Below are positions 44,579 to 56,560 of a stretch of DNA of 64,000 nucleotides, piece after piece (the first letter of the stretch is position 1; each line of letters starts with the position of its first letter). Made by a program: the position numbers and the translations under genes. The notes under the pieces are model-generated. The model did not search any database. It was not told the origin of the DNA and saw nothing but the letters and a program-made list of their open reading frames with translations. This stretch comes from Cricetomys ansorgei (lineage: Eukaryota; Chordata; Mammalia; Rodentia; Nesomyidae). The stretch is from contig JAMJFZ010002575.1 of assembly GCA_026225945.1 (NCBI GenBank), forward strand, positions 434,001 through 498,000. Direction: 5' to 3'.

Positions 44579-45277
44579 ACAGTTTAATAAGGGCTGACCT
44601 TACAGCTCTCTGTCCTCTCAGCTTCCACCACTCTGAGGAATAGATGCCATTGGAATTATCACACGGCTAGTGGGAGAAACAGTCCACACCCCAGTGTATC
44701 TGTCTTCAAGCCCGTCTTCCCTCTATTGCGTCTGGTTACCAGGAGCTTTTTAGTGTCTCTGCTGGAGCTGGGGGTGAGACGTTGTCTCTCTGTGTACAGG
44801 TGGCCATGCTTCTCTTGATGCTTCTGCCTGTATGGCTCAACCATGGTCTGCCGAGGATGACTACGGAGTGTGTAGAGTTGTTTAGACTTCTTCCATTTAG
44901 CCCAGAAGTTCTGAATTCTGACTTGGGAAGCCCAGTGGCTTCTCCCTTCTCATCTTTCAAGGCTATCACAATAAAGGCACTGAATATGGGAGACCATGCC
45001 ACATATGCCAGCATATGTTGCTTCCAGGATGGAGAAAGTGTTATATTCTTCTCCAGTGCATAACTCTCTTCAGAATGCTTGTCCCCATTATGTCCTGTGT
45101 TCACACTCCAGCCCCCCTTTTTGAGCCAGTAGCAGAAAGTACTTGGAAATCCTTGGGCTCTAGGTCCCACTTAAGCCTCCTCCAATCTGCCCTGTAGCTG
45201 ATGATCTAGCACAGCCTCTTTCTGAGACCACAGTGGGCTATTCATCATCCCCTGTTGCAATTCCAACCTTCAGCACA

Positions 45278-45408
45278 AACACAAACACACACACACACAC
45301 AGATGTAAACTCATGCACACACAGGCATGTACACACACACACACACACACATACACACACACAGATGTACATTCATGCACACACAGGCATGTGTACACAC
45401 ACACTCAC
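45278..45408. repeat. CA/TG-rich repeat abutting the Pknox2 homeobox exon donor
   Basis: Interrupted CA runs include a duplicated unit of about 40 bases (acagatgta.a.tcatgcacac), and reach the base next to the splice donor. In Pknox2 pre-mRNA this is a UG-rich tract directly after the 5' splice site. Confidence 0.9.
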
Positions 45409-45528
45409 CATGAGATGCTGGAAGAGCCAAGAACGCATTATATTGGTGGCATGCTTGGGCAAGACTCCTCGTTTGTTCTTGGACTTCTTATCCTCATTGT
45501 CCAGGAGGGAGGTGAGGTCAAGGTTAAC
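45409..45528 (-). CDS. Pknox2: Pknox2 coding exon, homeodomain N-arm and helix 1
   Basis: 120 bp, phase 0 at both ends on the - strand, encoding 40 residues from [20 protein letters not shown] to [10 protein letters not shown]. The KKSKNKR stretch is the basic homeodomain N-terminal arm and a probable nuclear localisation signal. [20 protein letters not shown] is helix 1. The acceptor is gaAG after a TTTTTTCTTC tract. The donor gtgagt (45408 downward) runs straight into a UG-rich tract of about 130 bases. Skipping this exon would keep frame but destroy the homeodomain. Confidence 0.96.
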
Positions 45529-45829
45529 CTTCAGGGCACGTGAAGAAAAAATCAGCATCAGCAGCCTGTGAGGCCAGTGGCTAGGGACCTGTTGCCATAG
45601 TAATGGCACACTTTAACTGCCAACCCCTTTTTCCCAAATTATTCTTGGGGCCCTGGGGAGGTCACCTTTTCCTCTCACCCCATACCACCCCCTCAGAGAA
45701 TGGAGATGAGGCTTGGGGTAAAGGTATCAGAGAAAGAAGGGGAGGGGGAAGGGGGATGGGAGAGGAGACAGCAGAAAAGGGTCATGCAAAGAGTACTGAA
45801 GATGAAGAGTTTACTAGCATTTCTGTGAT

Positions 45830-46050
45830 ACTTTACAGTTTGCAAAGCACTTTCCGGTCCCTCACCGTGGTTAATCCTCATCACAGCCATGTAGGTTGGC
45901 TGGGCTGTCTGCAGCTGGTACTAATCCTTCTTTATTGATAAGGACAGAGGCTCAGAGAGGTTAGCAGACTTATGCAAGATCACAGAGTTAAGTCAGATCT
46001 CAGGTGTCTGACTTCAGATCTTTCTGTAGATCTTAACTCTTTATCACTGA
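45830..46050 (-). repeat. MIR-family remnant
   Basis: 'aggacagaggctcagagagg ttagcagacttatgcaagat' is antisense MIR. It fills most of the 768 bp intron. Confidence 0.75.
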
Positions 46051-46296
46051 GGTGCAGAGTGGTTGGAACTGGAGACCAAGCACAGGAAATGCAGGGTCCT
46101 TTGATGTAAACTCTGGAGGCAGCAAAATCCTCGGAGCTGATAAAACCTTGCCTAGATCCAGCTGCTTATCCAGAAAGCAGCCTCTTAGAGGTGAGGATTA
46201 AGTGAGTCACTTGCAGCCAGTGCCCAGCAGACAGTAAACAATCACAGGAGCCCTCCCAGTGCTCATGCACAAGTGCACACACTTCTGCACACTCAC

Positions 46297-46394
46297 CTGT
46301 GTATTCTGGATCTGGATGGCTCCCTGGGGGATTGCTTGGGTGACCACCTGACCCTGGGAGGTTACCATGGTAACCGGTTGATATAAGGCTCCAC
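46297..46394 (-). CDS. Pknox2: Pknox2 coding exon, Q/V-rich linker
   Basis: 98 bp on the - strand after acceptor cctcAG, with donor gtgagt. It completes Gly and encodes 32 residues starting GALYQPVTMVTSQGQVVTQA and ending IQIQNTQ, in phase 0. The composition (Gln, Val, Thr) resembles a transactivation-type linker; no fold is recognised. The open frame upstream to 46566 is intron. Confidence 0.94.
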
Positions 46395-46858
46395 CTGAGG
46401 AGACAACCAGTTTTTGGGTCCCCTGCCATTGAGGTAGGAAAAGAGAAAGCAAACGGGGGTCCCCAGTTGTTTGGCATTTACATGTGAAGACTCTTGGGGC
46501 AGTGGCAGGATGTATGTTTGCTCCCCTTGTAAGAAAGGAGTGAGTGAGGTGAGAGATGGTGTCCACAGAGAAAAATAGAGCCTTTGGTGAAAAGTATTTA
46601 GGGGAAGGGACAGGGCCGTACTTAGTCTTGAATGTGTGTATGTGTGTGTGTGTGTCAGGGGGTAAATTATGAGGTTTTGATTTAAATTTGTTTCAACCCC
46701 TCATAATCAGGTCTTGGTGCTCACCATGTGCAGAACACTTCAGTCAAGAAACTAAGCTGGAAATCCCTCCCTCAGCAGAGGATGCTCCCTGAAATTCCCT
46801 AGGGGCACCCTTTCTTCTCCCAAGATGCTTCCCACAATTCCCAGAACCCTGCACCAAC

Positions 46859-46988
46859 CTGACACGACTTGTGAGTTGACGGTTGTCATGGCGATGTTGC
46901 CCTGCTGGAGTGCTGAGGCTGGGACCACAATCCCCTGGGGGTTATTGGAGACTCCAGACATGGAATTGGGGGAATTCTGCAGGAGGTC
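46859..46988 (-). CDS. Pknox2: Pknox2 coding exon, linker
   Basis: 130 bp on the - strand after acceptor ctgccAG, with donor gttggt. It encodes 43 residues starting DLLQNSPNSMSGVSNNPQGI and ending TTVNSQVVS, plus the first base of a Gly codon. It joins directly to HSQ of the previous exon. This polar linker lies between the PBX-binding region and the homeodomain. The donor is a weaker match to consensus (G|GTTGGT) than the others in the gene. An alternative acceptor (CTGCAG) lies 12 bases inside the exon. Confidence 0.93.
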
Positions 46989-48733
46989 CTGGCAGTAAGG
47001 GAGGGGTAGTTTGTGACAATGTCCCTGCAAGCTTAGATGCTACAGTTCCAGAATCTTTCTGCTTTCCTCCCACCCACATCCAACTCCTGTTTCTCCCAGA
47101 CAGAAACCAAAAGGCAGTTCTCAGGACTTCTAAAAGGAGTAAATGAGAAGTCCCAATCTTAAAATAAATAGACCAGAGGCCCATAGTAGTCCTTCACTCA
47201 CATTCCATTCCACTGGCAACTCCAGGCACAGATCGCCTAGACCTGTGAGCCTCACTTTAGCTACATTTTGGAATCTGCAGTTATGAGATCTGGGTTCCAA
47301 GCCCAGAGGCTCTTCATTAATGGGTCAGGGTGTGTTCCAGGATTCGGAGTTTTAAAACTCCCCAGGTGACTCTGACTTGCAAAGACCCTCCATTCACCTG
47401 CTCAGTACTTACTCAGATCCAGGCTCAACTGCCCAGATGTTCACCCTGGCCCTCCCCTCCTCAGCACAAAACAGTCTCCGATGCTTTCTTTGTTCATTTA
47501 TTCATTCTTTGCAGTACTAGGCTTCATGCACATGCTGAGTAACGGCTCTACCACCTAACCTATACCCTCATCCTTCCAATGATTTGCCTTTGTACATCCT
47601 TAGCACCTATATTATGATGTTTAAAAACAATAAAGCCACTTTATATCACTGTATAACCTGTCTTCTAGTGGCATTGAATATAAACCTTGACCTCAGCCCA
47701 TGTTATCGATTCTTCTGCCTTCCCTGAGTTCTCAACACAGATTATACTGGGAACAGAATCCCCTTTGCCTAGATTGTTAACCAGTTTTGTTTGTTTTGTT
47801 TGTTTGTTTCTGCAGTAGCCAAGGCAGCCAAGAAGATAGTCCTGTCCACTCCACCCCACACCAGTGCCTGTTCCCTTCATCATTCCCTTCTAGCAATCAG
47901 TGAAGAAGTCCTTGGATGTGATGTTGAGGGTCTCCTGACACCAGAGGAAGAAGACTTAGCTGCAGGCCTCTGGGATGAAGCAACAGGCCCTCCCTGCTTT
48001 CTGGGAACCTGTGCATGGTAGCTGGATAATTGGAAGAGTTGTGAAAGACAAACTAAATGTGTGAGCGAGGGGCATGTGTAGGTTTGGAGAGAGCATGGTA
48101 GAGGACAACGGTAGAGGTAAGGTATAAGGAGGGAAGCTTGGGAGCCGAGCCTGGCTCTCTGAGCTTTTCCCAGCCTCAGATCCTCATCAGAATACAGGGC
48201 TTAAGTCAGTTAATGAAGCCAATGGCCATTAAGGCCTACATTCCAAAGCTCAAAGCTGAGATCATAAGGCTTGATTAATAACGATTTGGAGACAGGTACG
48301 TAGCCAAGAAAGTGGAGTAAACAGGTGGGGATAGCTCCAGCTCCCTAATTTTTTATCATAGGACTTTAAGAAGCTTGTGTCTTTGGCCTCCAGGGGAAAC
48401 TTAGAATCTACACTACACTAAGAATCTACTTAGAATCTACACGAGGAAGCACCCCTGATTAGAAAAAAGCTTTAGCCAACAGCTGCCTACTGGTAACTAG
48501 AGACAAAAGGAAAATGTCGCAGGCACAGAGCACAGTTACAACACTTTCTTCCGCTGCGGCATCATGTACATCAGTAGAGCCCCATGGGAAGTAGGAGCCG
48601 GCAGTGATTTCTGAGTATGACTTGATTCTGTGTCTCTTCCAAGTTATCATTTTTACCCTTCTGGTCTGGAGCTAGAGTAGTAGAACTTATACATAAGCAG
48701 GAACAGGCTCTGTGGGAGCTTCCCACCAGTGAT
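46989..48733. other. Start of the 12 kb Pknox2 intron, mostly unassigned
   Basis: An antisense ID-like fragment lies at about 47,510-47,575. Otherwise no repeat or exon is recognised. Confidence 0.4.
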
Positions 48734-48737
48734 GTTC

Positions 48738-48771
<34 letters not shown>

Positions 48772-48905
48772 CCGAGACAAAGTCTGTGTTATCCTTGGCT
48801 ATCCTGGAATTTGCTCTGTAGACCAGGCTGGCCTCGAACTCACAGAGATATACTTCCTCTGCCTTCCCATGCAGGGATTAAGGGAGTGGACCACCAATAC
48901 CCAGC
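48734..48905 (-). repeat. (CT)n and B1 SINE
   Basis: CT run (48,734-48,772) followed by antisense B1 (gtagaccaggctggcctcga). Confidence 0.85.
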
Positions 48906-50064
48906 TGAGGTTCATCTCTTGATCTGTCCAGTCATACAGAGTTTAAAACTGAGCTTGGCATGCAGAAGCAAAAAAGCCATTACACAGACCCAACTCCTGA
49001 GGGGTACAAGAAAGGAAACAAGGTCTGGAGGTCCTGGTGGCTTACCCAAGGTAGCATAACTGATTGGCAGTCAGAGGACTTGAACCTGGCTCCTCCACAC
49101 ACACAAATATTAAATACCTACTTTGGGCTTCAAGGGGTTCCTTGAATGCTACCTATGGAAGATTAAAACAATCCCAAGTTCAGAAGCAGCATGGAGCTGA
49201 TGGTCACGTTGGGAATCACTTCACGCCCCTTCTGGGGTCCTTACTTCCTTACAGTGTGTTGGTTTAGCGCTGGCATCCAGGAGCTCTCAAAGTCTGAGTT
49301 TTCAGTCCTGAGGCTGCTCTAAGGTTGAGATCTCCTGGTGCCAACGTCTCAGCCAACCCTTTGCACTGGATGGAACCAGTCGTAAAGATGGTTGAAGCAG
49401 AGGAAACTTACGAGGTAAATTTAACAGAAATGTGGTAGGGGGACCCCAATGCCATTAGGCCTAATGCCACTGGAAGTAGCTGCTCAGTAATCTCGCATTT
49501 GGAGTCAGCTGTGACATGGCAGTCCTCTTCAGGTAGAGATATATGAGAATATAAATACTATAAATATAAATGCGTGTCCTAGACTCTCCTAACCATCCCC
49601 AAAGCAAGACTAGGAAAACACAAAGAAAAGTAGCATAAATATAAGACGCGCCCTCTGGGATTCAACTAACACACACTGTTTTCTAGCCAAAAACAGAGGA
49701 GTGAGCCCTGCCTGGACACCTCACCTGCTTACTCAGACTCTGGCTGGTTTTCTTCCTGTGGCTTGGAGAGCCTCCATGCCTGCTTGCTTGGTTTGGGGAA
49801 CTAAAGGCAATTTTTGTTCTGGCTTGGATCCTTTTCTCCCCTACTCTTCTCCACCCTTCTCTTGTTGTTTGGCTGTGAAGTGCCGAGAAGCAGCCAAAGT
49901 ATACCAGTAATGGGAGGAGTGGAAAACTTTAGGGCAGGGCCAGGGTTGGCCACATCTTAGTTGGGACAAAGAGAATGCAAAGCCCTGGCTTCCCTGCATT
50001 TGGTGTTCATCCCCCACATCTACAAACAGGGGCTACATCACAAATCTCCTAAGGCCTGGGATTT

Positions 50065-50292
50065 AAAAAAAATAGATTTTATTTTGAATTATATGTGGAT
50101 GTACAGGTCTATGTGCAGGCATGTGCACATTGTGAATGCCAGTGTCCTTAGAACCCAGAAAAGGCCATTAGGTCCTCTGGAGCTAGAGTTACAGGCAGTT
50201 GTGAGCCACCTGATATGGGTGCTAAGAACCAGACTTAGGTCCTCTGCAAGAGCAGTACGTGCTCTTAACCATCATACCGTCTCTCCAACTCA
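50065..50292 (-). repeat. B3 SINE
   Basis: A-rich start, antisense body 'gagctagagttacaggcagt', ending 'accgtctctccaac'. Confidence 0.8.
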
Positions 50293-50454
50293 CACTGGAA
50301 TGTTTCTAAAGATATGGATTCTTGGGGACACTGAATCAGACCCTCAGCAACTTGCATTTTTCCAAACTTTCTTCAGCCAGCTTCCAGCATCAGATGGGTT
50401 TGAAGATTATCAGTTTACTATTCACCTGAATATAGAAGGGCATTCATTTACCGT

Positions 50455-50590
50455 TTGATTTCACATTAACCTCATCATCACCTTACAGGGTCAACAGGAA
50501 GGATATTGTCCCAGTTTCCTTGAAAGGACTGAGGTCTAGAGAATGGCAGGGACTTCCCTGACTCAAATGGCGGTAGGTCCTCTGGCCTTG
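50455..50590 (-). repeat. MIR-like remnant
   Basis: 'ttaacctcatcatcacctta ... gagaatggcagggacttccc' fits antisense MIR. Confidence 0.45.
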
Positions 50591-50714
50591 AGTGTAGGCT
50601 GGAGGCTCACAGAGAGAGGGAAATGGACTTTGGGGTTAGAGCCACAGGCTCTCCTATAAACACACTGCCTGGCACTTTTAAGCGTCTAATGATTTATTTC
50701 CCACTTTGTTTGGC

Positions 50715-50722
50715 TGACGTCA
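50715..50722. promoter_or_regulatory. Perfect CRE, TGACGTCA
   Basis: The palindromic CREB/ATF site lies in repeat-free intron DNA that retains its CpG. Binding is not shown by sequence alone. Confidence 0.4.
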
Positions 50723-52834
50723 CTTGGGTGGCAGAGCAGGGGGTTAAACTCTCAAAGTCCCAGAGCCTTGGTGTTCTTTACTTAGCAGCAGCAGACGTTT
50801 AGCAGAGGCTGCACACCCAGACAGAATAGCACAGACCTTGCCATCTGCCTTCTACTGGTCTTGTCCTAGGTACCCCTGGGTCCTGGTGCTAAGCCTCATA
50901 AATCTAAGCATAGTCCTGTCTCAGAAAAGAGCAAAGACTCCATCTTGTGATGACATCAGGTTGTACATTTGTCCCTAGCTCTGTGGAACACAAGGCAGCT
51001 CTAGCTCTCTAGGGACAGTCTCAGTCTTTTCTGAAGAAGCCTCCGTGGCAGCAGTAGAAGCCCTGGGGAAGAGCCTTATGGCTAAATACATGGTATTGTT
51101 ATCTCAACAACTTCCTCAGAGGCGTATCTGACTCCGTACCCAGGTGGATGCTGCTGTGTGGATTCACAGAGGGACAGTTACGGTGAGCTGAGAAGCACAG
51201 TTGTTTAGTGTTAGTGGCATTTCCAGTGTCCAGTCTCACATCCCTGCTGAAACTGTCTGGGAACCAGATACTGAGAGCTGCTCGCCCAAGATTCTTCTGT
51301 GTCTCACCTGGAGAGCCATTGGAAGCCTGCGCTCCACAGGTAGTATGAGATGCTTCCCATTCCAGTCCCCCGTTGTACACTGTTTATTTGAGACACAGAA
51401 GCTCAGAAGATGCTGAGCAAGGGGGAAGGGGGCAGCAGGTTTACAGAGAACTTGTGCCTCCAGAGTGCCACCTGCAATGCCCTCATCATGCCTGTGGTCC
51501 TCACTCATTCTTAAAGATACCAGTGGTCACCAGATGAGTTTTCTTCCAAGTCTCATTTTTGGAACAAAAGAGATGACTTATTCACTAAGCAACAAGAGCA
51601 GCTCTGGGTTGGCTTTTGGGAGTGTATGTGTGTGGGTAATGGGGCACACATAAACTGGTTGTGGCTACAAATTTGGATATGTGGTCTGATATAAACTGGG
51701 GAGAGCTGTAGGCCTAAGATCCTAAGATACCCAGAAGGTTATTTTCCACCCACAGAAGAAATTTCTGAAAAAACAAACAAACAAACACCACGATGGGATT
51801 AAAAAAATTAAAGTATAAAGGAAAGAAAGATTGGAAACATTTCTCTTGAAGATATTTTGAAATATTTAGAATTTTTATCTTACTAGGATGCCTCCGAAAC
51901 AGGGAGATACACTGGATGAACTTGCAAAATTTCTTGCCTCTGAGGATTAAGGGAAAACCAGTGACAGCCCCTAGGATTCCAGTGAAAGGATTAAGGGATA
52001 GCACTCCACCTCCCCAACATCCCCTCCACTCTTCCAGAGCCCAGCAATTTGCCATCCTTGCCCTGACCACTAGGGGTCTCTGCAGATCCATAGCCTCAGA
52101 CCAGCTAACCTCCCAGAAGGCTAGCTCCAAGGCTTATTTGCCAGGGCTAAGAAGAGAGAGGGTGGGGTGCGGTTCAGTATTCCACTTCCACCTGAGAGCT
52201 TGTCCCACCTTGCTAGGCATGGCCATGGACAGTCCTCCTGACTCTTCATTGCTTCCTATCGCTTACACCAGGCACGTACAAAGGTTCTCTTTTGTGAAGA
52301 TGTCCTGTTGCCTTAGCTTGGGAATAGGTTTTTGAGGGAAATAAGGCTGGGCTTCCTTTGATACCATGCCTAGCACAGTGTTTCATATGTGCTAAATGCC
52401 TGATCTGCACCCCAACTGGGCTATATGCACCTGTGTGTGTGAAGAGGTTGTCTCTGTCCCCAGACACCCTTTCTGGCAGAGCCCCTCTGTTCTATCACAG
52501 CCAGAGTATGTCTTAGACCAAGAAGAGCTAGGTTTGCAAACTCAAGGAAGCCAAGCACATACAAACAAGCCACCTAATCCTGCCCTGTTCCACCGCAGCT
52601 GGGGGCTTTGGCCTCAAGGGAAAGGCAGTCCAGGTCTGCGGGGACAAGCAGCAGCTGCTGCTCTTAAGGAACATTCCTTCCCGGAAGGAGCAGAGCTCTC
52701 AGGTTTCACTCACCCTGCAGAGAACTACACTGAGGACTAACAGAAGCCACAGCTCTATGCTATGGTGGGATCAGGCAGCATAAATCCACTTCTTGCCTTC
52801 TTGGTCTGAGGTGTCGCCTTCCTGTCTAAGTGTG
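50723..52834. other. Intron stretch without recognised repeats
   Basis: Frames up to 139 codons occur on both strands but none resembles a known protein. Confidence 0.35.
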
Positions 52835-53215
52835 ATCCTCCCAAGGTGGACCACCTCTCCTTACCCCAAGCTGGCATGAAAAGTCACAGGTCACATCCTT
52901 AGGATGCTTAGCATGGGAGAAGTCCTAGGACCTTGGTAGGGGTGACTAGAGAACATTGCCTTCAACCTCTGACAAGTTTAGAAAAGCAGAGCTTCCTGCA
53001 TGTCAGAGGGAAGCCCATTCTCCTGAGGAAGAGGTGGACCATCAGCGTCCTCCATAGGCTGCCAGGGAGTCCCAGAGCTAAGAACTGGTTCCTTGATAGG
53101 CAGCTAACCCCAGCCCCTTAGGGTTGTGCGCACTTCCAACCTCTTCTCTCCTCTCTCGGTCATTTACCAAATCCAAATTCATGCTTCACAGTATCTTAGT
53201 ACATCACCTCTAGTC
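52835..53215 (+). repeat. Local duplication, copy A
   Basis: About 375 bases are alignable to 55,785-56,175, for example 'tggcatgaaaagtcac', 'ttggtaggggtgactagaga', 'cctccataggctgc' and 'cagctaaccccagcccct'. The orientation is the same, the offset is about 2.95 kb, and divergence is moderate with small indels. Confidence 0.85.
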
Positions 53216-53693
53216 TCTGCAGCCCTGAGTTAAAGTTACTCCCTCCCTAACTTGGAACCAGGACCCTTGCTCTCCTCTCTATTGTGCAAAAGATGCCACC
53301 ATATTATAAGAAGAACATAAGCTCTGTAGTAATCACACAAACACACACTCACTTCTTAGTGTGTGGTCTTGGGCCAGTGTCTTTACTGCTCTTTTTTTTT
53401 TTCTCTTTCCTTTGGGTGTAAAAAGGAGAAAATAATGTTCATCTGAAGACTTGTGAGAGATAAATAAAATATTATGCATGAGGTACCTGGTGTATACTAT
53501 GCTTGAGACAGGGAGAATGCAGTCAATGCTGCCAGTGACTCCTTTCTCAACTGCTCATGTTGTAGCCTAAGAGCTCAGTTTCTTTGCCGTGCAATGTGTC
53601 TCCAGCCCTTCATCCTATTGCTTTTATCCCTGTTTCCTTTAAAATATTTAGCAGTTGGCCACGATAGTCAATATCAAAATCTCTCTCTCTCAG

Positions 53694-53915
53694 GGCTGGA
53701 AAGATGGCTTAGTGGTTAAGACCACTGGCTGCTCTTCCAGAGGACCTGGATTCAATTCCCAGAACCCACATGGTAGCCCTCAACTGCCTATAAGTCCAGT
53801 CCCAGGGGAATCTAACAACCCCTTCTGGCCTTGGTGAGCACTGTACACATGTGATACACAGACATACATGCAGGCAAAACACTCAGACACATAAAATAAA
53901 AATTTTTAAAGAATA
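53694..53915 (+). repeat. B3 SINE
   Basis: 'gggctggaaagatggcttag' through 'gctgctcttccagaggacct' to an A-rich tail; nearly full length. Confidence 0.9.
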
Positions 53916-55290
53916 AACATTTTAAATATTCTCCTCATAAATTTAATTTCAAGATGCTCCATCTTTCCATTTCAAGGTCAGGGACTGTCATATACATTTT
54001 TATGTCCTCAGAACTCAGCAGGTTCCATGAGTGCTTGAATGGATCTGTGATGCATGAGTGAATGACTCTCTGACCCCTTCTCTCTAGGGATCCTAAAGGC
54101 TATTCCCTAGCCTCTACTCAGACTTCTTTTTGTCCAAGGGATGCTTACCTTTAGAGATGCCAGTAGGCTATCAACTCTCCCAAGCCTGCCTGAAAGGCTA
54201 CCTCCCCCAGGAAGCCTGGCCAATGACTCTGCAGCTTCTCCCACCACAGTGGGCAAAATCGTCCATACTGACATTTGTTCATCCTATTTCGGGGCAGAAA
54301 TGGACCTGGCCACAGGCCCTGTGCTGACTGAGCCTCAGGCCTGGCTCTCTGTGGGGTAAATAGGATGATCTCAAGCTACACGTGGGGTATGTTCTACCCA
54401 GGACCCCTTCATTCAGCCTTCTCTTCAGCTGTCTTTCCCAGAACTCCAGGCCCTGAGCATTCTAAAGCCTGATAGAATCCATTCCAGACTCAGAGTTCAC
54501 TCCCCCCAGAATTAGGAGCTCCCTGTGGAATAATCATCTGGCTTCTCACAGGACCTACTATTGTGCATATAATAAGCATCCCCAAATGACTGGCAACTGA
54601 ATGAGAATCGGTTCAAGTCTGATCTGCCTGTATCAGAGCTGACTCTAAATTTCCATGAAGAGAGAGGGATGATTTTCAGATCAAATTAGCCCTGAGTGAG
54701 GCAAGAGTTGGGTTCTTTCTAGTGGGATGATTTAGTTAGTAGTCTCTAAGGACAGGAGAACCAAAGCTGAGTCTAGAGGGTGCTAGTGGGGAAGTTGCCC
54801 CTGCAGGATGCCTGGGTGTAACATGTTGCCTTGCAGAAGGACAGGATAGCTTCCTGGGAAGGAGGAAACAGCTAAGTATGCTAGTTGGAACCCTTGAAAC
54901 TGTTATTCCCCTCTCTGCGTGGTAGAAGTAGTATCCCCACATCCCTACCTTTATCTCACCCACTGAGAGAAAATCAACAAATAGAAATGGAAGACCAAGC
55001 TGGGAATAGGCCAAATCTCACAGAATGGGCGGAAGACACAACATAGCATCTGGGAATGGGGCTGTCGATTGAAAAACAAAAGTGTCTCCTGCTTTGCCAC
55101 ACAAGGCATTGTGATCAGCACTCAGAAAATCATGAGCCAGTGGTTTGCAACAAAGCTGGCAAGCGGCAGGGATGTTGAGCTGGAAGATCGTGTTCCGGAG
55201 GGGCGACACCCCTCCTCAGGTCAGGCTGGCACTTGGGGTGGCTATTTCAGTCTTGAGGAGATTAAGGTTGGAGCATGACGAATGAGCATA

Positions 55291-55313
55291 CTCACACACA
55301 CACACACACACAC
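55291..55313. repeat. (CA)n microsatellite
   Basis: Eleven CA units. Confidence 0.9.
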
Positions 55314-55558
55314 TCCCCAGCCACTCAGTTTTCTCTTCCATGTTGGCTCTTAAGAGCTGCCTCTTCTATGGACTAATACTCTGGTCCTAATCTTTAGGAA
55401 GCCAAGGGTCTCTTTTCTAAATGAGTCCATGCAAGACCTCACCCATTCTGCCTTAAGGAGACAGTAACAGGAGCCTGATTGGAGGACAACATGTAGCAAG
55501 TCCTATTTACCTTCATCCCTTGTACCCAGACTGCGTACAAGCTCACATTCATTTAAAT

Positions 55559-55778
55559 CAATGCTTCTCAACCTGCGGGTCATGACCCGTTTGTGAGTAG
55601 AATGACCCTTACACAGGGGTTGCCTAGGACCATCTACATATCAGATATTTACATTACAATTCATAACAGCAAAATTACAGTTATAAAGTAGCAATGAAAA
55701 TAATTTCATGGTTTGGGTCACCACAACACGAGGAACTGTAATCAAGGGTCACAGCATTACGAAGGTTGAGAACCACTG
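55559..55778. mobile_element. Non-autonomous hAT DNA transposon, URR1-type
   Basis: 220 bp with terminal inverted repeats CAATGCTTCTCAACCT and CAGTGGTTCTCAACCT (as reverse complement) and 8 bp target duplications atttaaat / atctaaat (55,551-55,558 and 55,779-55,786). Internal 'gggtcatgacccgtttgtga' and 'gcaatgaaaataatttcatg' fit the rodent URR1 family. There is no transposase. Confidence 0.88.
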
Positions 55779-55784
55779 ATCTAA

Positions 55785-56175
55785 ATGGTAATTCTTCCAA
55801 GTTGGACAACCTCTCCTTATTCTCACCTGGCATGAAAAGTCACGGGTCATATCCTCAGGATGCTCAGCAAGGGACAGAAGTCCTTGGTAGGGGTGACTAG
55901 AGAACACCTTCATCCCCCTGATGACTTTGGAAAGGCAGAACTTGCTGCATGTCAGAGAGGAGCCCACTCTCAGGAGGGAGAGTTGGACCATCAGTGTCCT
56001 CCATAGGCTGCTGGGGGATCTCAGAGTTGAGAGCTGGTTTCTTACTAAGCAGCTAACCCCAGCCCCTCAGGATTGTGCACACTTCCAACCTCTTCTCTCC
56101 TCTTCCAAATTTGTGCCTCCCGACAATTCATTTCTTTATTTTATTCATGCTCTTCATCTTACTACGACCACCATT
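55785..56175 (+). repeat. Local duplication, copy B
   Basis: Partner of 52,835-53,215. Its left edge coincides with the URR1 target site. Confidence 0.85.
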
Positions 56176-56464
56176 TCTCTTCCTCCTGTCTTTCAACCTT
56201 GGCTTCACATTCCCTGCCTTTGCCTCTGTCTGTGTCTCTCTGTCTCTTTCTCTTCACTGCTCTTTTCCTGACAATGCTCCAGTCTCTCCCTGCCTCCCTG
56301 CTGAATGATGCTGACCTTCTCTGCTTGCCCCACCCCCATCTTAGTTCTCTTCTCCTCCTCTCCTCCTCCTTCCTCCCTGCGGTCACTGAACTACTTCTTT
56401 CATCCGATGCCTACTGGCCTGGGATCATCCAGACCTCATCACGGCCACAGCTGGCATCATACGG

Positions 56465-56560
56465 CAACAATATCGAAGGAATGGTCTATATCAAGAGAAT
56501 ATTAGCAAGCAGAAGAGCGGGTAGCTGTGATTTGGTGATTTCAAATAAATAAAATGCCGC
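56465..56560 (+). repeat. Paired element, copy A
   Basis: A core of about 41 bases (56,475-56,515; tcaagaga.tattagcaagca) matches 57,887-57,928 with two substitutions and one indel. Both are followed by 'gatttggtgattt'. Confidence 0.8.

Noticed and set aside
49961..50458. 165-codon + strand frame
   Set aside because: Runs through an antisense B3 SINE. No conserved protein seen.
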